Virus record (IMG/VR): IMGVR_UViG_3300025030_000083
Span: 1 to 64,000 of that record
Source of the DNA: a virus
Reading direction: 5' to 3' (one strand)
DNA length: 64,000 nt
In this document: positions 57,951 through 64,000 of the stretch, piece after piece
Layout of the letters: every line of letters begins with the position of its first letter
How positions within the stretch are numbered: the stretch's first letter is position 1
The notes under the pieces: model-generated
Told to the model about the DNA's origin: nothing
What the model saw: the letters and a program-made list of their open reading frames with translations, nothing else
The model's database searches: none
Translations under genes and position numbers: made by a program

Positions 57951-58154
57951 ATGGCTTCTGGGATATATGTAATAGTTAATAAAATAAATAGAATGATGCA
58001 CGAACCTTGGAGCAAAGAAAGAAAGACCAAATTATCGGAATTCAAAATAAAATATTATCAAGAACATCCTATGAGCAAAGAAACTAGACAAAAAATGTCA
58101 GAAGCTAAAATAGAATATCATAGAAAAATGAGGGAGAAAAAAATTGAAAAATGA
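57951..58154 (+). pseudogene. GIY-YIG endonuclease with internal deletion
   Basis: 67 residues. ASGIYVIVNKINR is the start of a GIY-YIG domain, but the next residues (MMHEPWSKERKTKLSE...) belong to the DNA-binding repeats. The middle of the nuclease domain is missing and the frame is kept. Likely a decaying homing gene that can no longer cut. Confidence 0.65.
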
Positions 58155-58224
58155 ACTAAAAATAGAGAGGTCATTTCCAATCGGACACACAAGGATTATT
58201 CAATCTACAGGATGTTACAAATGA
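58144..58224 (+). CDS. tiny peptide, unknown
   Basis: 26 codons from TTG (MKNELKIERSFPIGHTRIIQ...) after GAGGGAG, overlapping the remnant before and the gene after. Weakly supported. Confidence 0.3.
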   Translation: MKNELKIERSFPIGHTRIIQSTGCYK

Positions 58225-58451
58225 ATCTTAAAAAAGAAGGAAAAGATTTAGTCCAACGGGGGGTTAAATTGGGGAAATCTTTTGTATTAACAATTATATT
58301 ATTATTGCAATTGGCCATTCAAGTTTGTATACTATTCTTTACTGTATGGATAACCGTATTTACCAAGGGGAAGGAAATTGCAGATAGAAAAACATTTGAG
58401 ATATCCAAGGGATCTACAGTTCCTATGACTCTATTTCCAAGGGGGAATTGA
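58221..58451 (+). CDS. small membrane protein
   Basis: 76 residues with one long hydrophobic helix (LTIILLLQLAIQVCILFFTVWITVF is interrupted only once) between basic ends. ATG in an ATGA overlap. Function unknown. Confidence 0.5.
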   Translation: MNLKKEGKDLVQRGVKLGKSFVLTIILLLQLAIQVCILFFTVWITVFTKGKEIADRKTFEISKGSTVPMTLFPRGN

Positions 58452-58452
58452 A

Positions 58453-59283
58453 TTGGGACTTCGAAATGAATTAGAGGTTGAAAGGGTATTCACTTACGGA
58501 GTTGCTTTGGAACAGGGGGGTACTCAAAAAAACGCTGTATTCTGTTGGGAAAATATCATTTATATTATGAACTCCGATAAGACTATACTACTTCGGTTTG
58601 AAACATCGGTTAATGAATTCAAAGACCCCATTAGATTTTTCTTGAGCGATTATGATTCCCCAAATTTTACTGCGGACGGAAGTAATATAACTTTCCTTCA
58701 AAAAGGGGAGGAATTCATACGTAGCAAGAGATGCCGAATCCCCAATCAAACTTTTCAAGAAGTTGAAGAATTGTTTTATAAATTTTATAGTCCTGATAAA
58801 ATGAAATGGAAAATTTCCTTTAGCAAATCTTCGTTGGATCTCTTGGACGAGAATTTATCGCATATTGAATTTGTAACTAAAGGGGGGGAACTAAAAATAC
58901 TCCAACGAGATATCTATGTCGGATCTCTAATCCAACTCGAAAGAAAAATGGAAATGGAGGGCCTCGGCCTAACAGAACCAGAAGATGTTCTTCCAGATTC
59001 TCTTTCCCCCATGGGAATGAGGACTGGTGATTTCTTGGCACTATTTAATTTCAATGAGAAGGTAGACATTTATTTTCCAGAAGAACTGCAATACTTTATA
59101 ATTGAGGGATTGCATAATAATATATCAGGGGTTATTGCGGGGTGCATTTATGACGACTGCGGGACAATAGCTGATTTAGGGGAGGTTATGCATGGGCGGA
59201 AAAAGTCGGAAAACGGGGAGTATATCCAAAAAGTTAGTCGAACGGTTGCTGAGCCAATCCTCAAAAGGAGGAAAATCATCTAA
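58453..59283 (+). CDS. hypothetical protein, 276 residues, faintly clamp-like
   Basis: TTG start just after the previous stop. Long alternation of strands and helices (IEFVTKGGELKILQRDIYVG, DIYFPEELQYFIIEG) recalls sliding-clamp folds, but no motif proves it. The last 31 codons lie over the start of the next gene in another frame, an unusually long overlap of 92 bases. Confidence 0.45.
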   Translation: MGLRNELEVERVFTYGVALEQGGTQKNAVFCWENIIYIMNSDKTILLRFETSVNEFKDPIRFFLSDYDSPNFTADGSNITFLQKGEEFIRSKRCRIPNQTFQEVEELFYKFYSPDKMKWKISFSKSSLDLLDENLSHIEFVTKGGELKILQRDIYVGSLIQLERKMEMEGLGLTEPEDVLPDSLSPMGMRTGDFLALFNFNEKVDIYFPEELQYFIIEGLHNNISGVIAGCIYDDCGTIADLGEVMHGRKKSENGEYIQKVSRTVAEPILKRRKII

Positions 59284-59398
59284 GTCGGGGGTTTCTCCAA
59301 AGGGATTATTGGATAAGGGGGGACTTGATTGGACGAAGGATTTTCCTGGGGATGAGGAAAGAAAGAAACGCGAAGCCGAGGGAGGGGGAAATAAATGA
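59192..59398 (+). CDS. basic Gly/Ser/Lys-rich protein
   Basis: 68 residues from ATG after GGGGAGG. Low-complexity (SQSSKGGKSSKSGVSPKG) and basic, then an acidic tail. It begins inside the gene at 58453. Possibly disordered and nucleic-acid binding. Confidence 0.45.
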   Translation: MGGKSRKTGSISKKLVERLLSQSSKGGKSSKSGVSPKGLLDKGGLDWTKDFPGDEERKKREAEGGGNK

Positions 59399-59838
59399 AT
59401 CCCGACGATATGCTCACAGGACGCGAGATGGACGCGCTGGTGGCGGAGAAGATCATGGGGTCTGTGCCATGCGACGGATGGAGTCGCTTTCATATAGGCG
59501 AGATGATGAATGACATGAAGTGTGAGCATGAAATGGGCAAGTGTTTCCCAAAGAAAGCTGGGCCTCCGATGTATTCCACCTCCATTTCCGCTGCGTGGCA
59601 GGTCATGGAGCATTTCAGACAAAACCAATGGAAAGTAAGCGTTATTGGTAATGAATGGTATGACGGAGCGTCGTGGATTTGTGTTATGAGAGACGCGATA
59701 GGCGAAGAGAGGGGAACCGGGATCGACAAAAAGTCATGTACTGTCGTTGATGGTAAGCAGGGATGGGATGAACCGTCCGCCCCTCTCGCCATCTGCCGCG
59801 CCGCGCTGAAGACGGTGGGAAAAAATGAGACTTTCTAA
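59395..59838 (+). CDS. phage ABA-sandwich-like protein
   Basis: 147 residues. DDMLTGREMDALVAEKIMG, then STSISAAWQVMEHF, WICVMRDA and APLAICRAAL are the hallmarks of the 'phage ABA sandwich' group of small phage proteins. Function unknown. Codons are GC-rich, like the island at 27.6-29.6 kb, so it may share that origin. Confidence 0.65.
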   Translation: MNPDDMLTGREMDALVAEKIMGSVPCDGWSRFHIGEMMNDMKCEHEMGKCFPKKAGPPMYSTSISAAWQVMEHFRQNQWKVSVIGNEWYDGASWICVMRDAIGEERGTGIDKKSCTVVDGKQGWDEPSAPLAICRAALKTVGKNETF

Positions 59839-60037
59839 TTGTACCCACGAAGTACCTCCCTTTGCCCTATGTGGGATATGCGAACCAGAGGAATTGAAGT
59901 CAATACTTAAAGAGATAAATCGACTATGGGGAAAGTTAGATGGCCCATGCCCCTATTGCAAAGTAAATGGTCCCTGCAAACATTGGTCTGGATGTGGATG
60001 GTCCGCCTCGTTTAAAACTGTAGAGGAAAAAATATGA
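59825..60037 (+). CDS. zinc-binding hypothetical protein
   Basis: 70 residues with CTHE, CGICE, CPYCKVNGPC and HWSGC; two metal sites are likely. Overlaps the previous gene by 14 bases. AT-rich again. Confidence 0.55.
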   Translation: MRLSNCTHEVPPFALCGICEPEELKSILKEINRLWGKLDGPCPYCKVNGPCKHWSGCGWSASFKTVEEKI

Positions 60038-60291
60038 ACGAAATTGAGTTTGTTAAAAGTGTTCAAACGCTAGAAGTTAGAGAAAACGATCTAATGATTA
60101 TCAAGATTCCTTACAAAATTAAACCAGAAAATTCTGAAAAAATTAGAAAACTAGCAGAAGATAATTTGCCTATAGGAATGAAAGGAAAAGTAAAAATATT
60201 CATCCTTGAAGAAGGGGTTGATATAGGAATTATACGAGCAGAGGAGGATAACCATAAATGTGTCAAGAATGTAGTTGGGAAAATTTCATAG
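60034..60291 (+). CDS. hypothetical protein, 85 residues
   Basis: Overlaps the previous stop. Strand, helix, strand order (LMIIKIPYKIKPENSEKIRKL...VKIFILEEGVDIGII). No family recognised. Confidence 0.5.
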   Translation: MNEIEFVKSVQTLEVRENDLMIIKIPYKIKPENSEKIRKLAEDNLPIGMKGKVKIFILEEGVDIGIIRAEEDNHKCVKNVVGKIS

Positions 60292-60449
60292 AAGAAATAA
60301 ATGATTATTTATCAGACCCAGATTACGATTGGGCCGAAGAAACGCTGTCGGGGATTGCAAATACTGTAGAAGAAAATAGTCATGTAACGGATAGGCAAAA
60401 AGAAGCGGTGGAGAATATCGTTGAGGCTGTTGAAAGGAAAAGTCGGTGA
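60258..60449 (+). CDS. conserved phage-type small protein
   Basis: 63 residues from ATG after GAGGAGG, inside the end of the previous gene. CQECSWENFIEEINDYL, then WAEETLSGIANTVEE and TDRQKEAVENIVEA form a pattern I know from phage genomes, where it is uncharacterised. Confidence 0.55.
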   Translation: MCQECSWENFIEEINDYLSDPDYDWAEETLSGIANTVEENSHVTDRQKEAVENIVEAVERKSR

Positions 60450-61252
60450 AAAGTAATTACTTAAAATTGCTTGAGAAATATAAAATTACTCCAACTTTTC
60501 CATGCAGTCAAGAATATTTTGAACGATCTGGAATTGAAGAGCAAACTTGTGGAGATTATGTATATTGGAAACAACACGAGTGGTTCATAGGGCCGCCAAT
60601 AAATTCACTAACGGGGGAGTTAGTTAAAAGCCCTCCTTCAGATTGGATTATTCCCATGAACAAAATTTGGGCTTGTTTTCATAATTGGGAAATGTCCTCA
60701 GATTATAAGAAGGAATTTTTATCCTTTGAGTATATCTATGATCCCAAAAACTTTTTGAAAATGGAAGGGGGTCGTTGGTCTATCTTTAGGAAAAATATTC
60801 GCAAATTCCCTGGCCGATATGGGAATGCCCCCCTACGATATATTGAAGCAACCTCTGATCATGAGGAGGATTTGAAAAAGTTATTTCTGGAATGGGTTGG
60901 TACCAAGGGGGAAGATCAAGAAATACATGATGATGAAGTTATGCTAAATTACCTTTTTCATGGTAATAATAGAAAAATTTTGGTAGATAAAAATAATTAT
61001 ATTTTGGGGGTAAATATATGGGATTTGGGGTACTCCCAAATTTATTTCCGGTTCAATTTCTCCCGAAATATCAAATTTTTAAACGAATATTTGAGATATA
61101 TTTTCTATACAGATCCTATCATATTGAACCAAAATAAATTGGTTAATGATGGGGGATCTCTAGATAACAAAAATCTTGAGGCATTTAAGGACAAACTTTG
61201 CCCTTTGGAAAAAAGGGAAATTTTTTCTTATATCAAAATGGAGGAAATATGA
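60446..61252 (+). CDS. hypothetical protein, possibly acyltransferase-like
   Basis: 268 residues from GTG overlapping the previous stop. Rich in Trp, Tyr and Phe. The opening YLKLLEKYKITPTFPCSQEYFERSG and GDYVYWKQHEWFIGPPI faintly resemble DUF2156/GNAT-fold proteins, without a clear cofactor loop. Low certainty. Confidence 0.4.
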   Translation: MKSNYLKLLEKYKITPTFPCSQEYFERSGIEEQTCGDYVYWKQHEWFIGPPINSLTGELVKSPPSDWIIPMNKIWACFHNWEMSSDYKKEFLSFEYIYDPKNFLKMEGGRWSIFRKNIRKFPGRYGNAPLRYIEATSDHEEDLKKLFLEWVGTKGEDQEIHDDEVMLNYLFHGNNRKILVDKNNYILGVNIWDLGYSQIYFRFNFSRNIKFLNEYLRYIFYTDPIILNQNKLVNDGGSLDNKNLEAFKDKLCPLEKREIFSYIKMEEI

Positions 61253-61557
61253 AACCTATAGATTTTTCTGAGAAAACAAAAGATTTACAAAAACCAGCAG
61301 AAATGACAGATAAAGAATGTTCCCCACTTCCCATTTGGAATGACGGACAAATTTGTATATCTTGTTGGAAAGCAGATTGGAAAGAAAGATTATCTATTTT
61401 ATTTTTCGGAAAAATTTGGATCCGAGTTTATTCAGGGGTAACTCAACCACCTATATATTTAGAAGGAACAAAAACACCATTTGCTACTCCTATGATATTA
61501 AATGTTAAAAAGTTAAAAGATGCCTGGAATAAAACTTTTATGGGGAGGGAAAAATGA
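61249..61557 (+). CDS. conserved phage protein, 102 residues
   Basis: ATG after GGAGG. LPIWNDGQICISCWKADWKERLSILFFGKIWI with QPPIYLEG is a pattern common in phages; the segment LSILFFGKIWIRV may touch the membrane. Function unknown. Overlaps the clamp gene. Confidence 0.6.
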   Translation: MKPIDFSEKTKDLQKPAEMTDKECSPLPIWNDGQICISCWKADWKERLSILFFGKIWIRVYSGVTQPPIYLEGTKTPFATPMILNVKKLKDAWNKTFMGREK

Positions 61558-62618
61558 AAAAAGTTGATCTGTTAAATGCTATCAAATCTGTAATGATGGG
61601 GATTGACAAATCCAGTGCCATCGGATCAGATTTTATTCTATTCGATGAAAACTGGGTCCGGTCGTACAAGGAGGATATCAGTTGCTCCTTCCCCCTTGAA
61701 ACGGGAATCAGAACAGCTGTTAGAGCAGAAGAATTGTACAAGGTTTTATCCAAAATGGAAGCCGAAGAAATTGATATCAAGATGAATGACGACGGTAAAT
61801 TTCAAGTTAAGGGGGGGAAGACTACTCTCAAAATGAACCCTCTTCAAAAAGAACAGATTACCAGTTCTCTAGAGAGGGCTTGGGCTGTTCAAACAGATGG
61901 ATTGGAATGGTTCTATCTCCCCAAAGACTTCCAAGTGGGAATGGAACTTTGTTCATTCAGCGCAGGGACGGGGCCAGCTTTGGGACCTTTGGCAGGGGTT
62001 CATTTCTTCGAAAATAAAGCAGTTTCTACAGACAATTACCGGGTGTCCATCTATACCATGTTGGAAGCAGTCACTAGCGCATTTACCCTCCCAACCAAAA
62101 CGGTGGAAGGGCTTATGAAATTAGAAGAGAACTTTGAAATTATTGCTTTATCAAAGGCATGGGCTCATTTCTCTAACGAAAGGGGAGCTATCTATAGTTC
62201 AAGGGTACTAGCAGGGGATTACCCTTCCAAGAAGATTGTGGGACTGTTCGAAGTTATGAAATTTGATATGACTGCTGATCCTCTTGAGTTTCCCAAGGGA
62301 TTGGAGGCTCCGTTGGAAAGGGCTAAAATCCTGGCTGGTGCTAGTGGAGATGGATGGGATGCTTTATCAAAAGTTTCTCTTTCCTATTCCAAGGGAGTTT
62401 TAGAAATTCGGGCGGGGAAAGAAGCAGGGGAAATTGTTGACGGAGTTGATTGGAAAAAAGGTCATTTTGAAGAAGGAATTGAACTTAAAGTACAACCTGA
62501 CTTTTTCAAAAAAATTTTAGGAATCACCCGTCAATTCCGTATGAGCGGAGTTAAGAAATCATTGTTGTTCTCTTCGGAGAAATTTAGTCATATTATGGTT
62601 GCATCAGTAGGAAAATAG
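61554..62618 (+). CDS. DNA polymerase sliding clamp (DnaN-like)
   Basis: 354 residues, the length of a bacterial beta clamp with three repeats. AVSTDNYRVSIYTM (cf. the 'ATDxxRL' block) and the end LLFSSEKFSHIMVASVGK, where clamps end in a 'xxxxMPxR'-like strand, support this. It would ring DNA and tether the phage polymerase, which is not in the window. Fully open, ATG overlap with the gene before. Confidence 0.65.
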   Translation: MKKVDLLNAIKSVMMGIDKSSAIGSDFILFDENWVRSYKEDISCSFPLETGIRTAVRAEELYKVLSKMEAEEIDIKMNDDGKFQVKGGKTTLKMNPLQKEQITSSLERAWAVQTDGLEWFYLPKDFQVGMELCSFSAGTGPALGPLAGVHFFENKAVSTDNYRVSIYTMLEAVTSAFTLPTKTVEGLMKLEENFEIIALSKAWAHFSNERGAIYSSRVLAGDYPSKKIVGLFEVMKFDMTADPLEFPKGLEAPLERAKILAGASGDGWDALSKVSLSYSKGVLEIRAGKEAGEIVDGVDWKKGHFEEGIELKVQPDFFKKILGITRQFRMSGVKKSLLFSSEKFSHIMVASVGK

Positions 62619-62626
62619 GAGATTGT

Positions 62627-62875
62627 ATGAGAAATTATTTTAGTAAATTAGTTGGGGCAATTTTTATAGGAATTATTATTCTTTCTGAAGTTCAATTTTC
62701 TCCTGGAATAATAGTAAAAACAGTGTGTATAGATGGACTTGAATTTGTAGTAGCCTATCCACTTAAATGGTCAATGGGAAATATCTTACCTGCTAAGGCC
62801 CCCACATCGGTGATTCAAGTGTATGATAAGAGTGATTATGCTCATGGTAGTCCTCAACCAAAAAGTTGCAAATAA
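62627..62875 (+). CDS. exported or anchored small protein
   Basis: 82 residues. A basic start and hydrophobic helix (LVGAIFIGIIILSEVQF) resemble a signal peptide or anchor. The rest is a small beta-rich part with two cysteines. ATG after TAGGAG. Confidence 0.5.
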   Translation: MRNYFSKLVGAIFIGIIILSEVQFSPGIIVKTVCIDGLEFVVAYPLKWSMGNILPAKAPTSVIQVYDKSDYAHGSPQPKSCK

Positions 62876-62877
62876 AA

Positions 62878-63099
62878 ATGAAAAAGAAAGACAAAAAGAT
62901 TAAGACAAGTATTATTCTTACTCCTTCTGATGAGTCAAAATCAGTTTGTCCTCGCTGCAAAAGTTATTATGCGGGTAAAATTCCAGTGTTGGATTTCAAA
63001 GATCCAGAATATTCTGCAGGGAAAAGGGAGAAACCACCTACCATAATGGTAAAATGCCACGGGGCGCACCCCCAAGATCCTTGGGAAGGGAAAGATTAA
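62878..63099 (+). CDS. zinc-binding hypothetical protein
   Basis: 73 residues (MKKKDKKIKTSIILTPSDES...), with CPRCKSYYAG and one later Cys-His. No strong ribosome site: the start is uncertain. The last base is shared with the next ATG. Confidence 0.45.
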   Translation: MKKKDKKIKTSIILTPSDESKSVCPRCKSYYAGKIPVLDFKDPEYSAGKREKPPTIMVKCHGAHPQDPWEGKD

Positions 63100-63281
63100 T
63101 GGATGAAGAGACTGCTAGATTCATATTAAATTTATTTTGGTTGGCTGACGGAGGGGATTGTGCTTTTTGTACTGGGGAAATGACAAGATTCTTTATTGAA
63201 AAGTTTCCTCAATTCGAATGGATAGCTGATGAAATTGCCAAGAAAAAGGGCTTCGATCCTATGTGCTGGAGGGAGCATTAA
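63099..63281 (+). CDS. small hypothetical protein
   Basis: 60 residues. LADGGDCAFCTGEMTRFFIEKFP has a CxxC pair and resembles small phage zinc proteins. It overlaps the previous stop by one base. Confidence 0.45.
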   Translation: MDEETARFILNLFWLADGGDCAFCTGEMTRFFIEKFPQFEWIADEIAKKKGFDPMCWREH

Positions 63282-63317
63282 TATGGACATTAATCAAATT
63301 AGGATTGAAAAAAAAAG

Positions 63318-63488
63318 ATGGAAAATAATATGCAAAGAATAATATCACAAATGGTAGGATTATTTATAGACCAAACTGAAGTAAGAGTTGAGAATATAAC
63401 TATAGCCATGATAGATGTGACTAGTCTAGGAGATACCAAACCCCGATTCGTAGTGGGACATGTGGAAGTGGGGTTGGAAAAAATATAA
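63318..63488 (+). CDS. small hypothetical protein
   Basis: 56 residues (MENNMQRIISQMVGLFIDQT...). Alpha/beta pattern. A competing 19-codon frame at 63283-63342 overlaps its start. The stop lies directly before the glycosylase ATG. Confidence 0.45.
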   Translation: MENNMQRIISQMVGLFIDQTEVRVENITIAMIDVTSLGDTKPRFVVGHVEVGLEKI

Positions 63489-64000
63489 ATGCGAGGGTTC
63501 TTTGATATACCAACTCCTGCTAAAGCAGCCCAACCAAAAACCCCCCGAGGGGCCGTAGGTTGTGACGCATGTGGGCTGAAAAATCGTACCCTATCCCCAA
63601 ATATTCCCCCCACTGGTGAAGGAAAACTTAAAACCTTCATATTGGGGGAAGCTAGTGGTGAGCGAGAAGATCAACTGAACAATCAATTTATAGGAGAAAC
63701 TGGCCATTTTCTTAGAAAATGCTTTAGGATTATGGGGTACGATCTAGATAGAGATTTCAGAAAAACTAATGCCGTAGCGTGTTTTGTTTATCATCAAGTT
63801 CCTATATTTACTATAGATGGGTATAAACCTGTATCTAAAGTTAAGGTGGGGGATTTAGTATTAACCCATAAAGGAAGATTTAGAAAGGTAATATCTAGAA
63901 TTCAAGATCTTCCCAAGCACCTTAAAAGAATTACTGAAGAAGTTTACAAAATTAAAGTGGGGAGGATCAATTCTCCTTATAAAAATAGAAGTTTGAAAGA
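63489..64000 (+). CDS. family 4-like uracil-DNA glycosylase with intein, partial
   Basis: Runs off the window. CDACGL (25-30) gives two iron-sulphur cysteines. ILGEASGEREDQLNNQFIGE is the catalytic motif of family 4/5 uracil-DNA glycosylases, and RKTNAVAC is where these enzymes usually read TNVVKCRP. From Cys98 on, the sequence is an intein. The enzyme would remove uracil from phage DNA after splicing. Confidence 0.82.
   Translation, partial: MRGFFDIPTPAKAAQPKTPRGAVGCDACGLKNRTLSPNIPPTGEGKLKTFILGEASGEREDQLNNQFIGETGHFLRKCFRIMGYDLDRDFRKTNAVACFVYHQVPIFTIDGYKPVSKVKVGDLVLTHKGRFRKVISRIQDLPKHLKRITEEVYKIKVGRINSPYKNRSLK
63780..64000 (+). mobile_element. intein N-terminal part in glycosylase, partial
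   Basis: Begins at Cys98 of the glycosylase: CFVYHQVPIFTIDGYKPVSK, then KVGDLVLTHKGRFRKV, typical block A. The rest, including its class and any endonuclease, lies beyond the window. Confidence 0.82.

Overview
The window reads as the replication and accessory part of a large, AT-rich tailed phage or a close phage-like element. This is inference: no terminase, capsid, portal or tail gene is present. The case rests on about 140 mostly tiny genes, nearly all on the + strand, packed with ATGA or GTGA overlaps and strong AAGGAGG ribosome sites. It also rests on phage-type replication genes (primase, DnaB-like helicase, initiator, sliding clamp, uracil-DNA glycosylase), a tRNA, a phage RtcB ligase, a small sigma-like protein and many homing endonucleases. 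The Shine-Dalgarno pattern and frequent TTG/GTG starts would suit a Firmicute-like host, but the host cannot be fixed from this sequence.

Layout. 1-2 kb: a gene-free leader with odd dinucleotide content, then CpG-rich small genes. 2-16 kb: a long run of small zinc-ribbon and unknown proteins, broken by a TnpB element (5.7-6.9 kb), with a SLOG protein, an ArdC-like antirestriction protein and DUF2958, DUF6874-like and DUF6011-like proteins. 17-20.7 kb: a Ski2-like helicase cut in two by a Vsr-like homing endonuclease gene. 20.8-26 kb: tRNA, sigma-like gene, a conserved promoter-like motif, a 671-residue YfaP-like protein, a structured RNA candidate and RtcB. 27-29.6 kb: a decayed TnpB end followed by a GC-richer island (Lar, nucleoside-deoxyribosyltransferase-like). 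30-36 kb: methyltransferase, lipoprotein, a GIY-YIG endonuclease and an SF2 helicase. 37-43 kb: primase, replicative helicase and initiator with a candidate origin inside the initiator gene, then a PAPS-reductase-like protein. 44-56 kb: DUF362 protein, two spore-photoproduct-lyase-like radical SAM proteins and a UDP-glucuronate-decarboxylase-like protein, all three enzymes carrying inteins. 56-64 kb: small genes, sliding clamp and the start of an intein-containing uracil-DNA glycosylase.

The standout is the intein and homing-endonuclease system. Two radical SAM genes are 'fractured': N-extein plus N-intein, then a free-standing Vsr-like (EDxHD type) endonuclease gene, then C-intein plus C-extein, all with overlapping frames. 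In the second gene a complete mini-intein follows seven residues after the split-intein site, so the iron-sulphur motif CSYACKYC is only assembled after two splicing events. In both radical SAM genes the +1 cysteine of each intein lies in the iron-sulphur motif, and the glycosylase intein begins at the position expected for another cluster cysteine. The helicase at 17-20.7 kb has the same fractured layout but no intein halves, so an ATPase appears to be made in two pieces split just after its Walker A motif.

A 26-base motif, GTGAAA-N6-AGAAATCCTGTAGTA, occurs three times upstream of genes. One copy lies directly after the sigma-like gene, which suggests a phage-specific promoter.
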